NCBI GenBank assembly: GCA_948441955.1
Contig: CAOJQZ010000010.1
Span: 1-51,783, forward strand
Length of the DNA stretch: 51,783 nt
Direction of reading: 5' to 3'
Source: an uncultured Lachnospiraceae bacterium
GTDB taxonomy: Bacteria; Bacillota; Clostridia; Lachnospirales; Lachnospiraceae
Both the position numbers and the translations under genes were made by a program. This document shows, piece after piece, positions 16,840 through 25,272 of this stretch. Below the pieces are notes generated by a model, which saw only the letters and a program-made list of their open reading frames with translations, was not told the origin of the DNA and searched no databases. Every line of letters starts with the position of its first letter. The first letter of the stretch is position 1.

Positions 16840-18027
16840 ATGCAGAGAAACTACAAACTTATCGCTTTTTTGGCATTTGCAATGTATTTTCTTACAGGGG
16901 CGGCGTGCATCGTAGTGGGAAGCAGTCTGCCCCATCTGGTAAAAATGTATGGCATGGAATTGAATCAGGTGGTGCTTTTAGGTTCCGCCTATGCAATGGG
17001 AAGAGTGCTTACTGTATATATGACGGGGCGTCTGGTGGAAAAATCAGGGCCTATGAGGGTTCTGGCGGGCGGTACTGCTTTGATAGCAACATTTCTTCTG
17101 GGGGTTCCGACTGTTGTAAATTATTATGCCGGATTAGTTTTTGCATTTTTAGGCGGTGTAGGAATGGGGGCCCAGGATACGGTTTGTCCTGTACTTTTAA
17201 GCGCCGCATACAAAGAAAATTATGCGGGTTCCTTAAGTGCAGGACAGGCGCTGTTCGGGCTGGGTAATTTTGCCACACCGTTTCTCATCGGCGTGCTGCT
17301 TTCAGGAGACAGACCCTTTTATTTCGCCTATTATATCCTTCTGATCGTGCCGGTTGTTATGCTGATCTGCATTCCATTTGCCAAAATGGACGGAAACAGC
17401 CGGGGAGAATCCGGTGAGGAAGGCGTGAAACCATTATATGCTAAAAATATTTTCCTTGCATATGGGGCGATCCTGATTGTCTGCGCAGCATACAGCGCCG
17501 TGGTAAATACTATCGGCCTGTATACTTCAAGCTTTGCGGAAAGTCTTGGAATCTCACAGTCAACCTCGGCGTTTATGCTTACCGTCTATAATATCGGTTG
17601 CGTCGCAGGTTCTTTTGTATTTGTAATTGTGCTGAAAAAGGCGGAGATACAAAAGGTGCTTCTGGTGAACTGTTTGTGTGCTCTGATAGCCATAGAAACG
17701 GCGCTTTTTATCAATAAAACAGCGGTTTATTTTGTGGGATTATTTATAGCAGGATTTTTCTTAGGAGTGTTATTTAGTGTAATTGTAACAATTGCGACAA
17801 GGATTGGTTATAAGCATATCAGCGTTGCCAGCTCGCTGGTTGCTACGGCAGGCGGAGCGTCGGACATACTGACCCCGGTTATTACCGGCTTTCTGGTCGG
17901 GAAGCTGGGGATAGAATTTTCCTTCAGCTATGCGGCGGTTATGATTATAATCAGTATTATTGCAGCAGTTGTACTTAAAATGAGTACAACAGAAAAAGGA
18001 GGGAATATAGATGGCGATGCAGAGTAA
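16840..18027 (+). CDS. MFS transporter in the nucleoside operon
   Basis: This 395-residue major facilitator protein has twelve predicted helices and a central loop around residue 185-200 (charged, GNSRGESGEEG). The N-terminal half resembles sugar carriers of the FucP/FHS type (GSSLPHL, YAMGRVLTVYMTGRLVEKSGP). It follows the ECF ATPase by 4 bp and overlaps the phosphorylase gene by 17 bp. Having both an ECF importer and an MFS carrier in one operon suggests either two related substrates (nucleoside and free base or pentose) or import plus export of the unused moiety. The ribosome binding site (AGGTAAATTT) is weak, consistent with coupling to the upstream gene. Confidence 0.88.
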   Translation: MQRNYKLIAFLAFAMYFLTGAACIVVGSSLPHLVKMYGMELNQVVLLGSAYAMGRVLTVYMTGRLVEKSGPMRVLAGGTALIATFLLGVPTVVNYYAGLVFAFLGGVGMGAQDTVCPVLLSAAYKENYAGSLSAGQALFGLGNFATPFLIGVLLSGDRPFYFAYYILLIVPVVMLICIPFAKMDGNSRGESGEEGVKPLYAKNIFLAYGAILIVCAAYSAVVNTIGLYTSSFAESLGISQSTSAFMLTVYNIGCVAGSFVFVIVLKKAEIQKVLLVNCLCALIAIETALFINKTAVYFVGLFIAGFFLGVLFSVIVTIATRIGYKHISVASSLVATAGGASDILTPVITGFLVGKLGIEFSFSYAAVMIIISIIAAVVLKMSTTEKGGNIDGDAE

Positions 18028-18760
18028 GGAAGTATTGACAGAGGATGGAAGACAGTATCATATCCACTGTAAAAAGGGTGATGTGGGGAGATATGTGTTA
18101 GTTCCCGGCGATCCGTTCCGTACGGATGTGATCGCACAGTATTTTGATAATCCAAAGCTGGTGGCCCACAACCGGGAGCATAAGACCTGGACAGGAACGT
18201 TAAACGGGGAAAAGGTATCTGTTACCAGCACCGGCATGGGCTGTCCGTCCACAGCTATTGCCCTTGAGGAGCTGATACACTGCGGAGCGGATACATTTAT
18301 CCGTGTGGGAACCTGCGGACGTGTGTGCCCGGAAAGCTATGACGAAAGTCTGGAAGGAGTAATTATTACCGGTGCGGTGAGAGATGAAGGGACAACGATT
18401 CATTATGTGCCTGTGGAATACCCTGCAATTGCCGACCGGCATGTAACGGATGCCCTAGCAGAAGCCTGCAGGACGAAGAGCTATCGGTTTGCAGAGGGAA
18501 TCGCACAGTCCAAGGATGCATTTTACGGACAGCATGACCCGGAACATATGCCTAACAGCGGAAGGCTTTATCAGAGATGGGAGGCGTGGGAGAAAAGCGG
18601 CGTTATGGCGTCAGAGATGGAGACTGCGGCGTTGTTTGTTGTATCTTCGGTAAGAGGCGCGCGCGCCGGTGCAATTATGGCTTATGGAAGCATGAACGAC
18701 CATACCATCGAACTGGCATGCGATGCAGTGAAGCTATTAATTGAAAAGGACAGGAGATAG
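18011..18760 (+). CDS. uridine-phosphorylase-type nucleoside phosphorylase
   Basis: This 249-residue member of nucleoside phosphorylase family I would split a nucleoside with phosphate into base and (deoxy)ribose-1-phosphate. Visible motifs are VPGDPFRTDV near the N-terminus (phosphate contact), RVGTCGRV and SEMETAALF, whose Met-Glu contacts the ribose. The SEMETAALF and FIRVGTCGR forms favour uridine phosphorylase over purine enzymes. A strong AAAGGAGGG precedes the ATG and the start overlaps the MFS gene by 17 bp. Its presence with nucleoside hydrolase indicates that more than one class of nucleoside is handled. Confidence 0.9.
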   Translation: MAMQSKEVLTEDGRQYHIHCKKGDVGRYVLVPGDPFRTDVIAQYFDNPKLVAHNREHKTWTGTLNGEKVSVTSTGMGCPSTAIALEELIHCGADTFIRVGTCGRVCPESYDESLEGVIITGAVRDEGTTIHYVPVEYPAIADRHVTDALAEACRTKSYRFAEGIAQSKDAFYGQHDPEHMPNSGRLYQRWEAWEKSGVMASEMETAALFVVSSVRGARAGAIMAYGSMNDHTIELACDAVKLLIEKDRR

Positions 18761-18762
18761 TT

Positions 18763-19710
18763 ATGGCGGAAAAGAAGAAAATTATTATTGATACAGACTG
18801 CGGCTCTGACGATGCAATGGCGATTGCAATGGCTCTCAATGATCCGGCATATGAGATAGTAATGCTTACGACAGTTTCAGGAAACGTACCAATGGAGCAG
18901 GCGACGATAAATGCACTGACAACGATAGAATATGCAGGGACCTATGAGCCGCCCGTATACAAAGGCTCTAAGGATATGCTGCTGCGTGAAATGACCTATG
19001 CCTATGAAACACATGGAAACGATGGTATGGGCGACATAGGGCTTGTGCCTGAAAGGCTTCAGGCGGCAGAGGGAAACGGTGTTATGAAAATGCTGGACGC
19101 GCTCAGAGAGAGCGAGGCGGGAGAAATAGATATTGTTGCTCTGGGGCCTCTTACGAACTTGGCGCTGGCTATCCGTCTCGATTACGAGGCTATGAAAAAG
19201 GCGGGAAGGATTATTATTATGGGAAGCGCCGGTCTTGGCGCAGGCAATGTGACTCCCCTTGCAGAGTTTAACGTATGGCAGGATGCTGAAGCGGCAAAGA
19301 TTGTGGCAGAGGCAGGACTTGATTATGTTATGTTCGTAGGCTGGGATGCGTGTCTGGGGGACAGTATGCTGAATCCTCAGGAGATTGCCAAAATCAGAGA
19401 CAGCGGCCCTTTGGGGAAGTTTGCCATTGACTGTAATAAAAACCTGTTGGAGATGAACCGGGAAAGGTTCGGGGACGACTATCTGGATATGGCGGATCCG
19501 TCGGCAATGGCGGCGGCTTTATATCCTGCATGTATCGAACACTGCGATAAATATTATTGCGAGGTAGATATTTCCGGCGGTCCCTGCTATGGGGCGCTGA
19601 TTGTTGACGTAAATAATGTCACAGGCAAAGAACCCAACGTGTATATTTGCAGTAAGTTGTCTGCAGAAAAATATAAGAACTATATTTATAAAACATTGAA
19701 GGTTTTGTAG
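18763..19710 (+). CDS. inosine-uridine-preferring nucleoside hydrolase family protein
   Basis: This 315-residue protein opens with IIIDTDCGSDDAM, the calcium-binding Asp cluster of IunH-type N-ribohydrolases; the usual Pro of DTDPG is Cys here. A later segment LGPLTNLALA and the SAGLGAGNVTPLAEFNVW stretch match the ribose-binding region (the family's Asn-x-x-x-Asp positions). The enzyme hydrolyses nucleosides to base and free ribose. It starts 2 bp after the phosphorylase stop behind AGGAG, in the same operon. Free ribose from this reaction could feed the isomerase-like enzyme encoded next. Confidence 0.93.
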   Translation: MAEKKKIIIDTDCGSDDAMAIAMALNDPAYEIVMLTTVSGNVPMEQATINALTTIEYAGTYEPPVYKGSKDMLLREMTYAYETHGNDGMGDIGLVPERLQAAEGNGVMKMLDALRESEAGEIDIVALGPLTNLALAIRLDYEAMKKAGRIIIMGSAGLGAGNVTPLAEFNVWQDAEAAKIVAEAGLDYVMFVGWDACLGDSMLNPQEIAKIRDSGPLGKFAIDCNKNLLEMNRERFGDDYLDMADPSAMAAALYPACIEHCDKYYCEVDISGGPCYGALIVDVNNVTGKEPNVYICSKLSAEKYKNYIYKTLKVL

Positions 19711-19723
19711 AGAGGAGAAGAAT

Positions 19724-20920
19724 ATGAGCGAGCTGAAAGTAAAATTTCTTATGGGTCCGGCAGAATGCAACGATCGGAATATTCCGGCGTACAGCGAGGA
19801 ATTTTTGAGGAATTTAAGCGAAGCGCTGGGTGAAAAAGTCATATGCGGGGATATGGATGAAGTTAAGGCCCAGGCTCTGCCGGTTTATTTTATTGCCTCC
19901 GGCGGCGCGGAGCCAGGATTCAGAGAAGTGTATACACAGACGAAGGAGCCCTATATTCTCCTGACTACTCCGGGCTATAATTCTCTGGCGGCTTCTATGG
20001 AGATTATGGGATTTCTGCAGGAAAGGGGGCTGAAAGGTGAAATTCTTCACGGCTCTCCGGAAACGATTGGGGGAAGGCTTAAGGTTTTAAAGCGCGCTGC
20101 AGAGGCGAAGGAAAAGCTTTCCGGAATGCGTCTGGGATGCTTTGGCGCTCCGGGAGGACTGATTGCCAGCGATGCAGATTTTAGTACCCTTAAGAAAACC
20201 AGCGGTATGGAGCTTGTACTCTATGACCTCTCCGAGCTGGTAGAGGAGTACCATAAAGGGGGATACCCTGAAAACGATTATACGGAGGATTTAAAGAAAA
20301 AGGGATATATACCGGGGGAGACAGAAAAGGCGCTGAAGGTGTATGGAGCCTTAAAAAGACTGATATCAAAATATAACCTCCAGGGAGTTACAGTAAAATG
20401 TTTTGATCTGTTAGATGCGATTCACACTACAGGGTGTCTTGCTCTTGCAATCTTAAATGCCGAAGGGATTCCCGCAGCATGTGAAGGCGATCAGAAGAGC
20501 CTTGTGAGTATGGCGGTTCTTCAGACGCTGACCGGTCAGTCCGGTTTCATGGCGAACCCAAGCTGCATGGATCCGGAGACAGGGGAGATTATATTTGCCC
20601 ATTGTACGCTGCCCATAGATATGCCGGATAAGTATAGTCTGACTACGCATTTTGAATCTGGAATCGGCGTGGCGGTTTCCTGTGACCTTGCGCCCCAGAA
20701 GATGACTATTTTTAAATGCGACGATACATTGAAGAGATATTATGCAGGACGTGCAGAGCTTTTGGAAACCTTACATAAGAGTGATCTGTGCCGTTCTCAG
20801 ATGCGGCTTAGGCTGGAGGATGGAACGGAATACTTTTCATGCCGTCCGATCAGCAATCATCACATTATCTGTAAAGGTGACTGGAAAGAAGTAATAGACG
20901 AGTACTTTGCGGGAATCTAA
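19724..20920 (+). CDS. L-fucose/arabinose isomerase-like protein
   Basis: This 398-residue protein has the C-terminal signature of fucose-isomerase-like enzymes: CEGDQKSLVSMAVLQTLTG, then FMANPSCMDPETG, and HCTLPIDM. The Glu and Asp in these motifs correspond to metal-binding residues in the FucI/AraA fold. It is shorter than classical FucI (about 590), so it belongs to the compact branch often annotated only as L-fucose isomerase-like. Last gene of the nucleoside operon, it is followed by a strong terminator. In this setting it may convert a pentose released from nucleosides, but the substrate is not shown by sequence. Confidence 0.82.
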   Translation: MSELKVKFLMGPAECNDRNIPAYSEEFLRNLSEALGEKVICGDMDEVKAQALPVYFIASGGAEPGFREVYTQTKEPYILLTTPGYNSLAASMEIMGFLQERGLKGEILHGSPETIGGRLKVLKRAAEAKEKLSGMRLGCFGAPGGLIASDADFSTLKKTSGMELVLYDLSELVEEYHKGGYPENDYTEDLKKKGYIPGETEKALKVYGALKRLISKYNLQGVTVKCFDLLDAIHTTGCLALAILNAEGIPAACEGDQKSLVSMAVLQTLTGQSGFMANPSCMDPETGEIIFAHCTLPIDMPDKYSLTTHFESGIGVAVSCDLAPQKMTIFKCDDTLKRYYAGRAELLETLHKSDLCRSQMRLRLEDGTEYFSCRPISNHHIICKGDWKEVIDEYFAGI

Positions 20921-20951
20921 GGAAAAAAGATATATACGATATGAAATTATT

Positions 20952-20989
20952 CTGCCGGCAGATAGAAATAGGCTCTGCCGGCGGTTTTT
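20952..20989 (+). terminator. Rho-independent terminator of the nucleoside operon
   Basis: CTGCCGGCAGA (20952-20962) pairs with TCTGCCGGCGG (20974-20984) around an 11-base loop and is followed by a T-run (20985-20989). It stands 31 bp after the last stop codon of the operon. Confidence 0.85.
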
Positions 20990-21001
20990 ATGATACAGCA
21001 A

Positions 21002-21295
21002 TTAATCCCGGGTTTCTAATATTTCCTCCTCCCGAACCGGCGGCTGTCCGATCCATGAAAAGGCTTCGTCAATATCCAAAGTCATTCTGCCGCCGTCCAC
21101 GAAACAAGGGATGCCGATCCCGCCCTGCTGGCGGCAGGCCTTAAAGATTTCATCTTTGTCGCGTATCATTAAAAACTCTTTGAGCGCCGCTGTGTCTGCA
21201 ATAATATTAATATATTCCAGATTTAGATTACGCAGCTTATTAATGTGCTTGAAATTCCGGCAGTCAATACATATGTCAGCCCCGTATACTTTCAT
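21002..21295 (-). CDS. glutaredoxin-related small thiol-redox protein
   Basis: This 97-residue protein has a Cys-x-x-Cys near the N-terminus (ICIDCRNF, Cys9 and Cys12) followed by the beta-alpha pattern of a thioredoxin-fold and a GIGIPCFVDGG segment carrying the cis-Pro expected of glutaredoxins. It ends with acidic residues. The ATG at 21295 follows AAAGGGGGA. It is single, facing away from the nucleoside operon and downstream of the LysR gene by about 95 bp on the same strand. Proteins of this type are common in clostridia and their partners are not known; thiol-disulfide exchange is family inference. Confidence 0.8.
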   Translation of the reverse strand: MKVYGADICIDCRNFKHINKLRNLNLEYINIIADTAALKEFLMIRDKDEIFKACRQQGGIGIPCFVDGGRMTLDIDEAFSWIGQPPVREEEILETRD

Positions 21296-21390
21296 TTTTA
21301 AATCCCCCTTTCTTTTTACAAATACTAATTAAAATTTTGTAACGCTACTGTATCACAAAAAATATAGGAATACAAGAAAATTAATAAGCT

Positions 21391-22278
21391 TTAAGGGTTA
21401 AAATCTTTCGTAGCCAGCTTTAGAAATGCGTCCATTTCCTTTGTGATCCACTTATCCTTATGGTAAACAATCTGCCTCCATACCCTCAGCTTGAAGTCCT
21501 TTACGTCAAGAGGGGACAATTTTCCAAGGGTTATATCATGGCAGACGACAAAGGACGGAAGAAAAGAAATTCCGAGATTGTGCCGGAGCTGGTCAAGGAT
21601 GAATTCCGTATTTCCGGTTTCAAGAAAAGGATGAAGCTCTTTGCCGACGGATGTCAGATACTGCTCAAGGAGGTACCGGTAGCTGGCGTCTTTTTCTGTG
21701 GAGATAAACGGATGGCTGATTACTTCATCAAGGGTGAGCCGGGTCTGTTTCGCAAGAGGATTTGAGGAAGAACAGACAAACAGAACATCCTCGGGCTCCT
21801 CCAGGACCTTTATCCATTTTTTGCTGTATACGGGTTTGTCCAGGAAATATACGATATCAATCACATTTTTGTCCATCATATGAAGAAGCGCCTCCGGTGA
21901 GTCGGTGACAATACTTATAGTTACCTTTGGATAAAGACGGTGATACTTACGGAGAAGCTCCGGAAATACAGAGGAACAGACAGATTCTATGGTTCCAATG
22001 CAGATTCTTCCGTTAAGTTCCTCCGAACCAGATACAGCTTCTGCAGCCTGTGCAAGTTCTTTCATAATGTCAGACGCATATTCATAGAAGATAGCGCCCT
22101 GGTGCGTAAGGGTAGTCTGTTTCCCGATACGGTCAAACAGATGAACCTTTAATTCACTTTCCAGACGCTTGATCTGAATCGTTACTGCAGCCTGTGTATA
22201 TCCCATTTGTTCTGCGGCTTTTGAAAAGCTTTTAAGCTTCGCCACATGAAGGAAAGTGTTGATTTCCCGTAAATCCAT
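21391..22278 (-). CDS. LysR family transcriptional regulator, divergent from cysteine desulfidase
   Basis: This 295-residue protein has the LysR winged helix at residues 1-60 (LKSFSKAAEQMGYTQAAVT is the recognition region) and a substrate-binding-like effector domain (about 90-290, beginning ICIGTIESVCSSVFPELL). It reads away from the cysteine desulfidase gene, and the 154-bp gap between them holds an ATTTAATG/CATTAAAT inverted repeat next to a promoter. Divergent LysR regulators usually control their neighbour; a cysteine- or sulfur-responsive role is inferred from that context. Confidence 0.92.
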   Translation of the reverse strand: MDLREINTFLHVAKLKSFSKAAEQMGYTQAAVTIQIKRLESELKVHLFDRIGKQTTLTHQGAIFYEYASDIMKELAQAAEAVSGSEELNGRICIGTIESVCSSVFPELLRKYHRLYPKVTISIVTDSPEALLHMMDKNVIDIVYFLDKPVYSKKWIKVLEEPEDVLFVCSSSNPLAKQTRLTLDEVISHPFISTEKDASYRYLLEQYLTSVGKELHPFLETGNTEFILDQLRHNLGISFLPSFVVCHDITLGKLSPLDVKDFKLRVWRQIVYHKDKWITKEMDAFLKLATKDFNP

Positions 22279-22312
22279 AGGTATTCTCCCTTATTTGTCG
22301 TATATAAAAAAT

Positions 22313-22340
22313 ATTTAATGATATTATAAAAACATTAAAT
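22313..22340. promoter_or_regulatory. candidate LysR operator
   Basis: ATTTAATG (22313-22320) and CATTAAAT (22333-22340) form perfect 8-bp inverted arms separated by 12 bp, the usual size of a LysR-type box. It abuts the -35 of the desulfidase promoter, the position of an activator site. Confidence 0.55.
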
Positions 22341-22369
22341 TTTACATAAATACATTCTTATGATACACT
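22341..22369 (+). promoter_or_regulatory. promoter of the cysteine desulfidase gene
   Basis: TTTACA (22341-22346) and TACACT (22364-22369) are separated by 17 bp. The imperfect -10 fits a promoter that depends on the activator bound just upstream. Confidence 0.45.
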
Positions 22370-22432
22370 CAAATTATATCAGAAACAAGAGAAGAGTTAA
22401 AATTAAAAAACAAAAAGGACAGGGGATGACTT

Positions 22433-23716
22433 ATGGAGAAAAACAATGTAAAATACGGAGCCTATGTGAGTATTTTAGAGGAAGAGCTGGTACCGGCAAT
22501 GGGATGTACGGAGCCGATTGCGCTGGCGTATGCTGCGGCGACTGCCCGGAACATACTGGAAGAGCTGCCGGATCGGGTTCTGGTGGAGGCAAGCGGAAGT
22601 ATTATTAAAAATGTAAAATCAGTGATTGTTCCGAATACGAATCATTTAAAGGGAATACCGGCAGCGGCAGCGGCAGGAATTGTAGCAGGGAAGCCGGAAA
22701 AGGAGCTGGAGGTTATTGCAGAGGTAACTGAAGCTCAGGCCAGAGAAGTGAAGGAATTTCTTGATAGAACGGAAATACAGGTAAAGCATATTGATCAGGG
22801 AATTACATTTGATATTATAGTAACCCTTTATAAAGGGGACTCCTATGTAAAGGTCAGAATCGCAAATTATCATACAAATATAGTTCTGATAGAAAAAAAT
22901 GGGGAGATTCTGAAGGAGGTTGCGGTAGAAGGAGAGAAGGAAGAGGGGCTGACAGACCGGAGCCTGCTTAACATGAAGGATATCTATGACTTTGCGGAGA
23001 CAGTGGATATAGAAGATATCCGGGAGGTTTTAGATCGTCAGATACAATACAATATGACCATTGCCGAGGAAGGAATCAAAGGAGATTATGGTGCAAATGT
23101 CGGTACGGTTCTTCTTAATATGGATGAACAGTCTCTCTTTGTAAAGACAAAGGCAATGGCGGCGGCAGGGTCCGATGCCAGAATGAATGGCTGCGAGCTG
23201 CCGGTTATTATCAATTCAGGAAGCGGAAATCAGGGTATCACAGCCTCCGTGCCGGTAGTTGTCTATGCCAGAGAGAAGGGGATTTCGGAAGAAAAAATGT
23301 ACAGGGCGCTTGCTCTTTCCAATCTCACAGCCATACATCAGAAGACGCCAATCGGACGGCTTTCCGCATACTGCGGAGCAGTCAGTGCAGGAGCAGGAGC
23401 AGGAGCAGGAATTGCCTACTTAAACGGCGGGGATTATGAATCAGTTATTCATACGGTGGTAAATGCATTGGCAATTGTTTCCGGTATTGTATGCGACGGT
23501 GCAAAGGCATCCTGTGCGGCAAAAATTGCATTTGCAGTGGAGGCCGGAATTTTTGGATACAGGATGTATGTGAACGGTCAGGAATTTAAAGGCGGAGACG
23601 GAATTGTTATGAAGGGTGTAGAAGCGACATTGAAGAGCGTAGGGCGTCTCGGGAAGCAGGGAATGAAAGAAACGAATGAAGAGATTATCAGGATTATGAT
23701 AGGCGAAGATAACTAA
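22433..23716 (+). CDS. cyuA: L-cysteine desulfidase, CyuA type (UPF0597)
   Basis: This 427-residue enzyme of the serine-dehydratase-alpha-like/UPF0597 family shows AMGCTEP with Cys25 near the N-terminus and a cluster of later Cys (Cys314 in SAYCG, Cys354 and Cys361 in GIVCDGAKASC), the pattern that in CyuA provides an active-site base and [4Fe-4S] ligands. The reaction is L-cysteine to pyruvate, ammonia and sulfide without PLP. An Ala-Gly run (about 319-326) is encoded by a short GCAGGA-type repeat. It is divergent from a LysR regulator and convergent with an amino-acid ABC importer, a setting that suits anaerobic cysteine use or detoxification. Confidence 0.88.
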   Translation: MEKNNVKYGAYVSILEEELVPAMGCTEPIALAYAAATARNILEELPDRVLVEASGSIIKNVKSVIVPNTNHLKGIPAAAAAGIVAGKPEKELEVIAEVTEAQAREVKEFLDRTEIQVKHIDQGITFDIIVTLYKGDSYVKVRIANYHTNIVLIEKNGEILKEVAVEGEKEEGLTDRSLLNMKDIYDFAETVDIEDIREVLDRQIQYNMTIAEEGIKGDYGANVGTVLLNMDEQSLFVKTKAMAAAGSDARMNGCELPVIINSGSGNQGITASVPVVVYAREKGISEEKMYRALALSNLTAIHQKTPIGRLSAYCGAVSAGAGAGAGIAYLNGGDYESVIHTVVNALAIVSGIVCDGAKASCAAKIAFAVEAGIFGYRMYVNGQEFKGGDGIVMKGVEATLKSVGRLGKQGMKETNEEIIRIMIGEDN

Positions 23717-23717
23717 T

Positions 23718-23775
23718 CAAGGGGAATAAAAATACCCGGTCAGATAAAAAGACCGGGTATTTTTTATTCCCCTTG
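23718..23775. terminator. long bidirectional terminator between desulfidase and ABC importer genes
   Basis: The left arm (23718-23741) begins CAAGGGGAATAAAAAT and continues ACCCGGTC; the right arm (23751-23775) is its complement with one extra T. The 24-25-bp stem has a 9-base loop and T/A-rich flanks, so it can work on both strands. The outer part reaches into the last codons of the ATPase gene (stop at 23764). Confidence 0.9.
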
Positions 23776-24552
23776 TGTGTACCTTGAAAGAAACTGCCGC
23801 GTTCTTTCTTCGGTAGGATTTTCAAATATCTGCACAGGATCCCCCTGTTCAATAATGCTTCCGTCATCCATAAAGATTACGTGGTTTGCAACACTTTTGG
23901 CGAATGCCATTTCATGGGTTACGATCACCATGGTCGTATTGCTGTCGGCAAGATCCCTGATAACACGGAGTACTTCGCCGGTAAGCTCCGGATCAAGAGC
24001 AGAGGTAGGCTCGTCAAAACAGAGAATATCAGGACTCAGGGCAAGGGCACGGGCAATTGCGACGCGCTGGCATTGTCCGCCGGAAAGCTGGTGAGGATAA
24101 TTATTCTTCCGGTTTTCTAATCCCATCTGCATAAGCAGAGATTCGGCCAGAAGACGTATTTCTTCGTGAATTTCCTTTTTGCGCGTTTTATAATCCTCCT
24201 GCTCTTTTGCCAGTAGCTCCTTTGCCAGCATGACATTCTCAAGGGCCGTATACTGTGGGAAAAGATGAAAGGATTGAAATACCAGACCGAAATGCAGCCG
24301 CTTTTTACGGATAGCGGACTCCAGCCTTGCCGCAGGATTATCGGCGTCGAAAAGGGTTTCCCCCTTTACGCGGATAATTCCTTTGTCGGGTGTTTCCAGG
24401 AAATTCAGACATCTAAGAAGCGTTGTCTTACCGCTTCCTGAGGAGCCTATGACAGAAACAGCTTGTCCCTTCTCAACTGAAAAGCTGATATCCTTAAGTA
24501 CTTTCGTATGATGAAAGGATTTGCATATATGTTCTACTTCAAGAATTGACAT
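23764..24552 (-). CDS. amino-acid ABC importer ATPase (GlnQ-like)
   Basis: This 262-residue ATPase has Walker A GSSGSGKTT, signature LSGGQCQR, Walker B ILCFDEPTSALDP and switch His in VTHEMAF, the pattern of polar amino-acid uptake ATPases. It is the third gene of the operon binding protein-permease-ATPase, starting 15 bp after the permease stop. Being convergent with CyuA and sharing its terminator, it may import cysteine or cystine, though the sequence itself does not show the substrate. Confidence 0.93.
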   Translation of the reverse strand: MSILEVEHICKSFHHTKVLKDISFSVEKGQAVSVIGSSGSGKTTLLRCLNFLETPDKGIIRVKGETLFDADNPAARLESAIRKKRLHFGLVFQSFHLFPQYTALENVMLAKELLAKEQEDYKTRKKEIHEEIRLLAESLLMQMGLENRKNNYPHQLSGGQCQRVAIARALALSPDILCFDEPTSALDPELTGEVLRVIRDLADSNTTMVIVTHEMAFAKSVANHVIFMDDGSIIEQGDPVQIFENPTEERTRQFLSRYTQGE

Positions 24553-24567
24553 GAAATCAGTCCTCCC

Positions 24568-25254
24568 TTATCTGAAATAATCCAGTTTCTTCTCCAGGCG
24601 TCCCAGCAGCACCGTCAGAATACCGTTAAAAATAAGATAATATACAGCTGTAAAAAACAGCGGCCAGATGGCGCCGGAGATACCATGTGATCCCTTCATA
24701 AATGCCTGACCGGCCCAGATGATTTCCTGAAGGGCGATAATGCGGGCAAGGGAGGTGTCCTTTACCAGCGTGATAATTTCATTTGACATCGGCGGTACAA
24801 TTCTTTTAATCATCTGTAAAAGCGTAACCTTAAAAAATATCTGGCTTTTTGTCATGCCCAGCACCAATCCGGCCTCTTCCTGTCCAACAGGAACGCCCTG
24901 AATGCCGCCGCGGTATATTTCGGAAAAGTAGCAGGCATAATTCAGGATAAACGACACAGATGCGGCAAGGAAACGTCCGGCCTCACCGCCGCCCCATACC
25001 GGATGATGTAAGACAAGTCCGGGGAAGTAATAAATAATAAGAAGCTGGATCATCAAGGGCGTTCCTCTTATAATCCATACGAGCAGCCTGCTGAGACAGC
25101 TTAAAGGGCGGAAGTGGGACATAGAGCCGAAAGCAATTACCAGTCCCAGAGGAAATGCGCCGATAAGAGTCACAAAAAATAATTTTAGTGTCTGTATAAA
25201 GCCGATGTTAAGTGAGCTTACAACGATCGGCATCTGTTCCAATATCTGATTCAT
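24568..25254 (-). CDS. amino-acid ABC importer permease (HisM/GlnP-like)
   Basis: This 228-residue permease has about five membrane helices. The cytoplasmic coupling (EAA) loop reads EEAGLVLGMTKSQIFFKVTL, and the polar amino-acid permease sequence RGTPLMIQLLIIY is present near residue 64. It lies 18 bp after the binding-protein gene and before the ATPase. A homodimer of this protein would form the channel of the importer. Confidence 0.93.
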   Translation of the reverse strand: MNQILEQMPIVVSSLNIGFIQTLKLFFVTLIGAFPLGLVIAFGSMSHFRPLSCLSRLLVWIIRGTPLMIQLLIIYYFPGLVLHHPVWGGGEAGRFLAASVSFILNYACYFSEIYRGGIQGVPVGQEEAGLVLGMTKSQIFFKVTLLQMIKRIVPPMSNEIITLVKDTSLARIIALQEIIWAGQAFMKGSHGISGAIWPLFFTAVYYLIFNGILTVLLGRLEKKLDYFR

Positions 25255-25272
25255 GAAATTCTGTCCTTTGTC

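Noticed and set aside
20941..21144. 67-residue plus-strand open frame after the nucleoside operon
   Set aside because: It runs through the terminator hairpin and opposite the glutaredoxin-like gene.
23390..23415. GCAGGA-type tandem repeat
   Set aside because: It encodes an Ala-Gly run inside the conserved desulfidase and is not a separate element.
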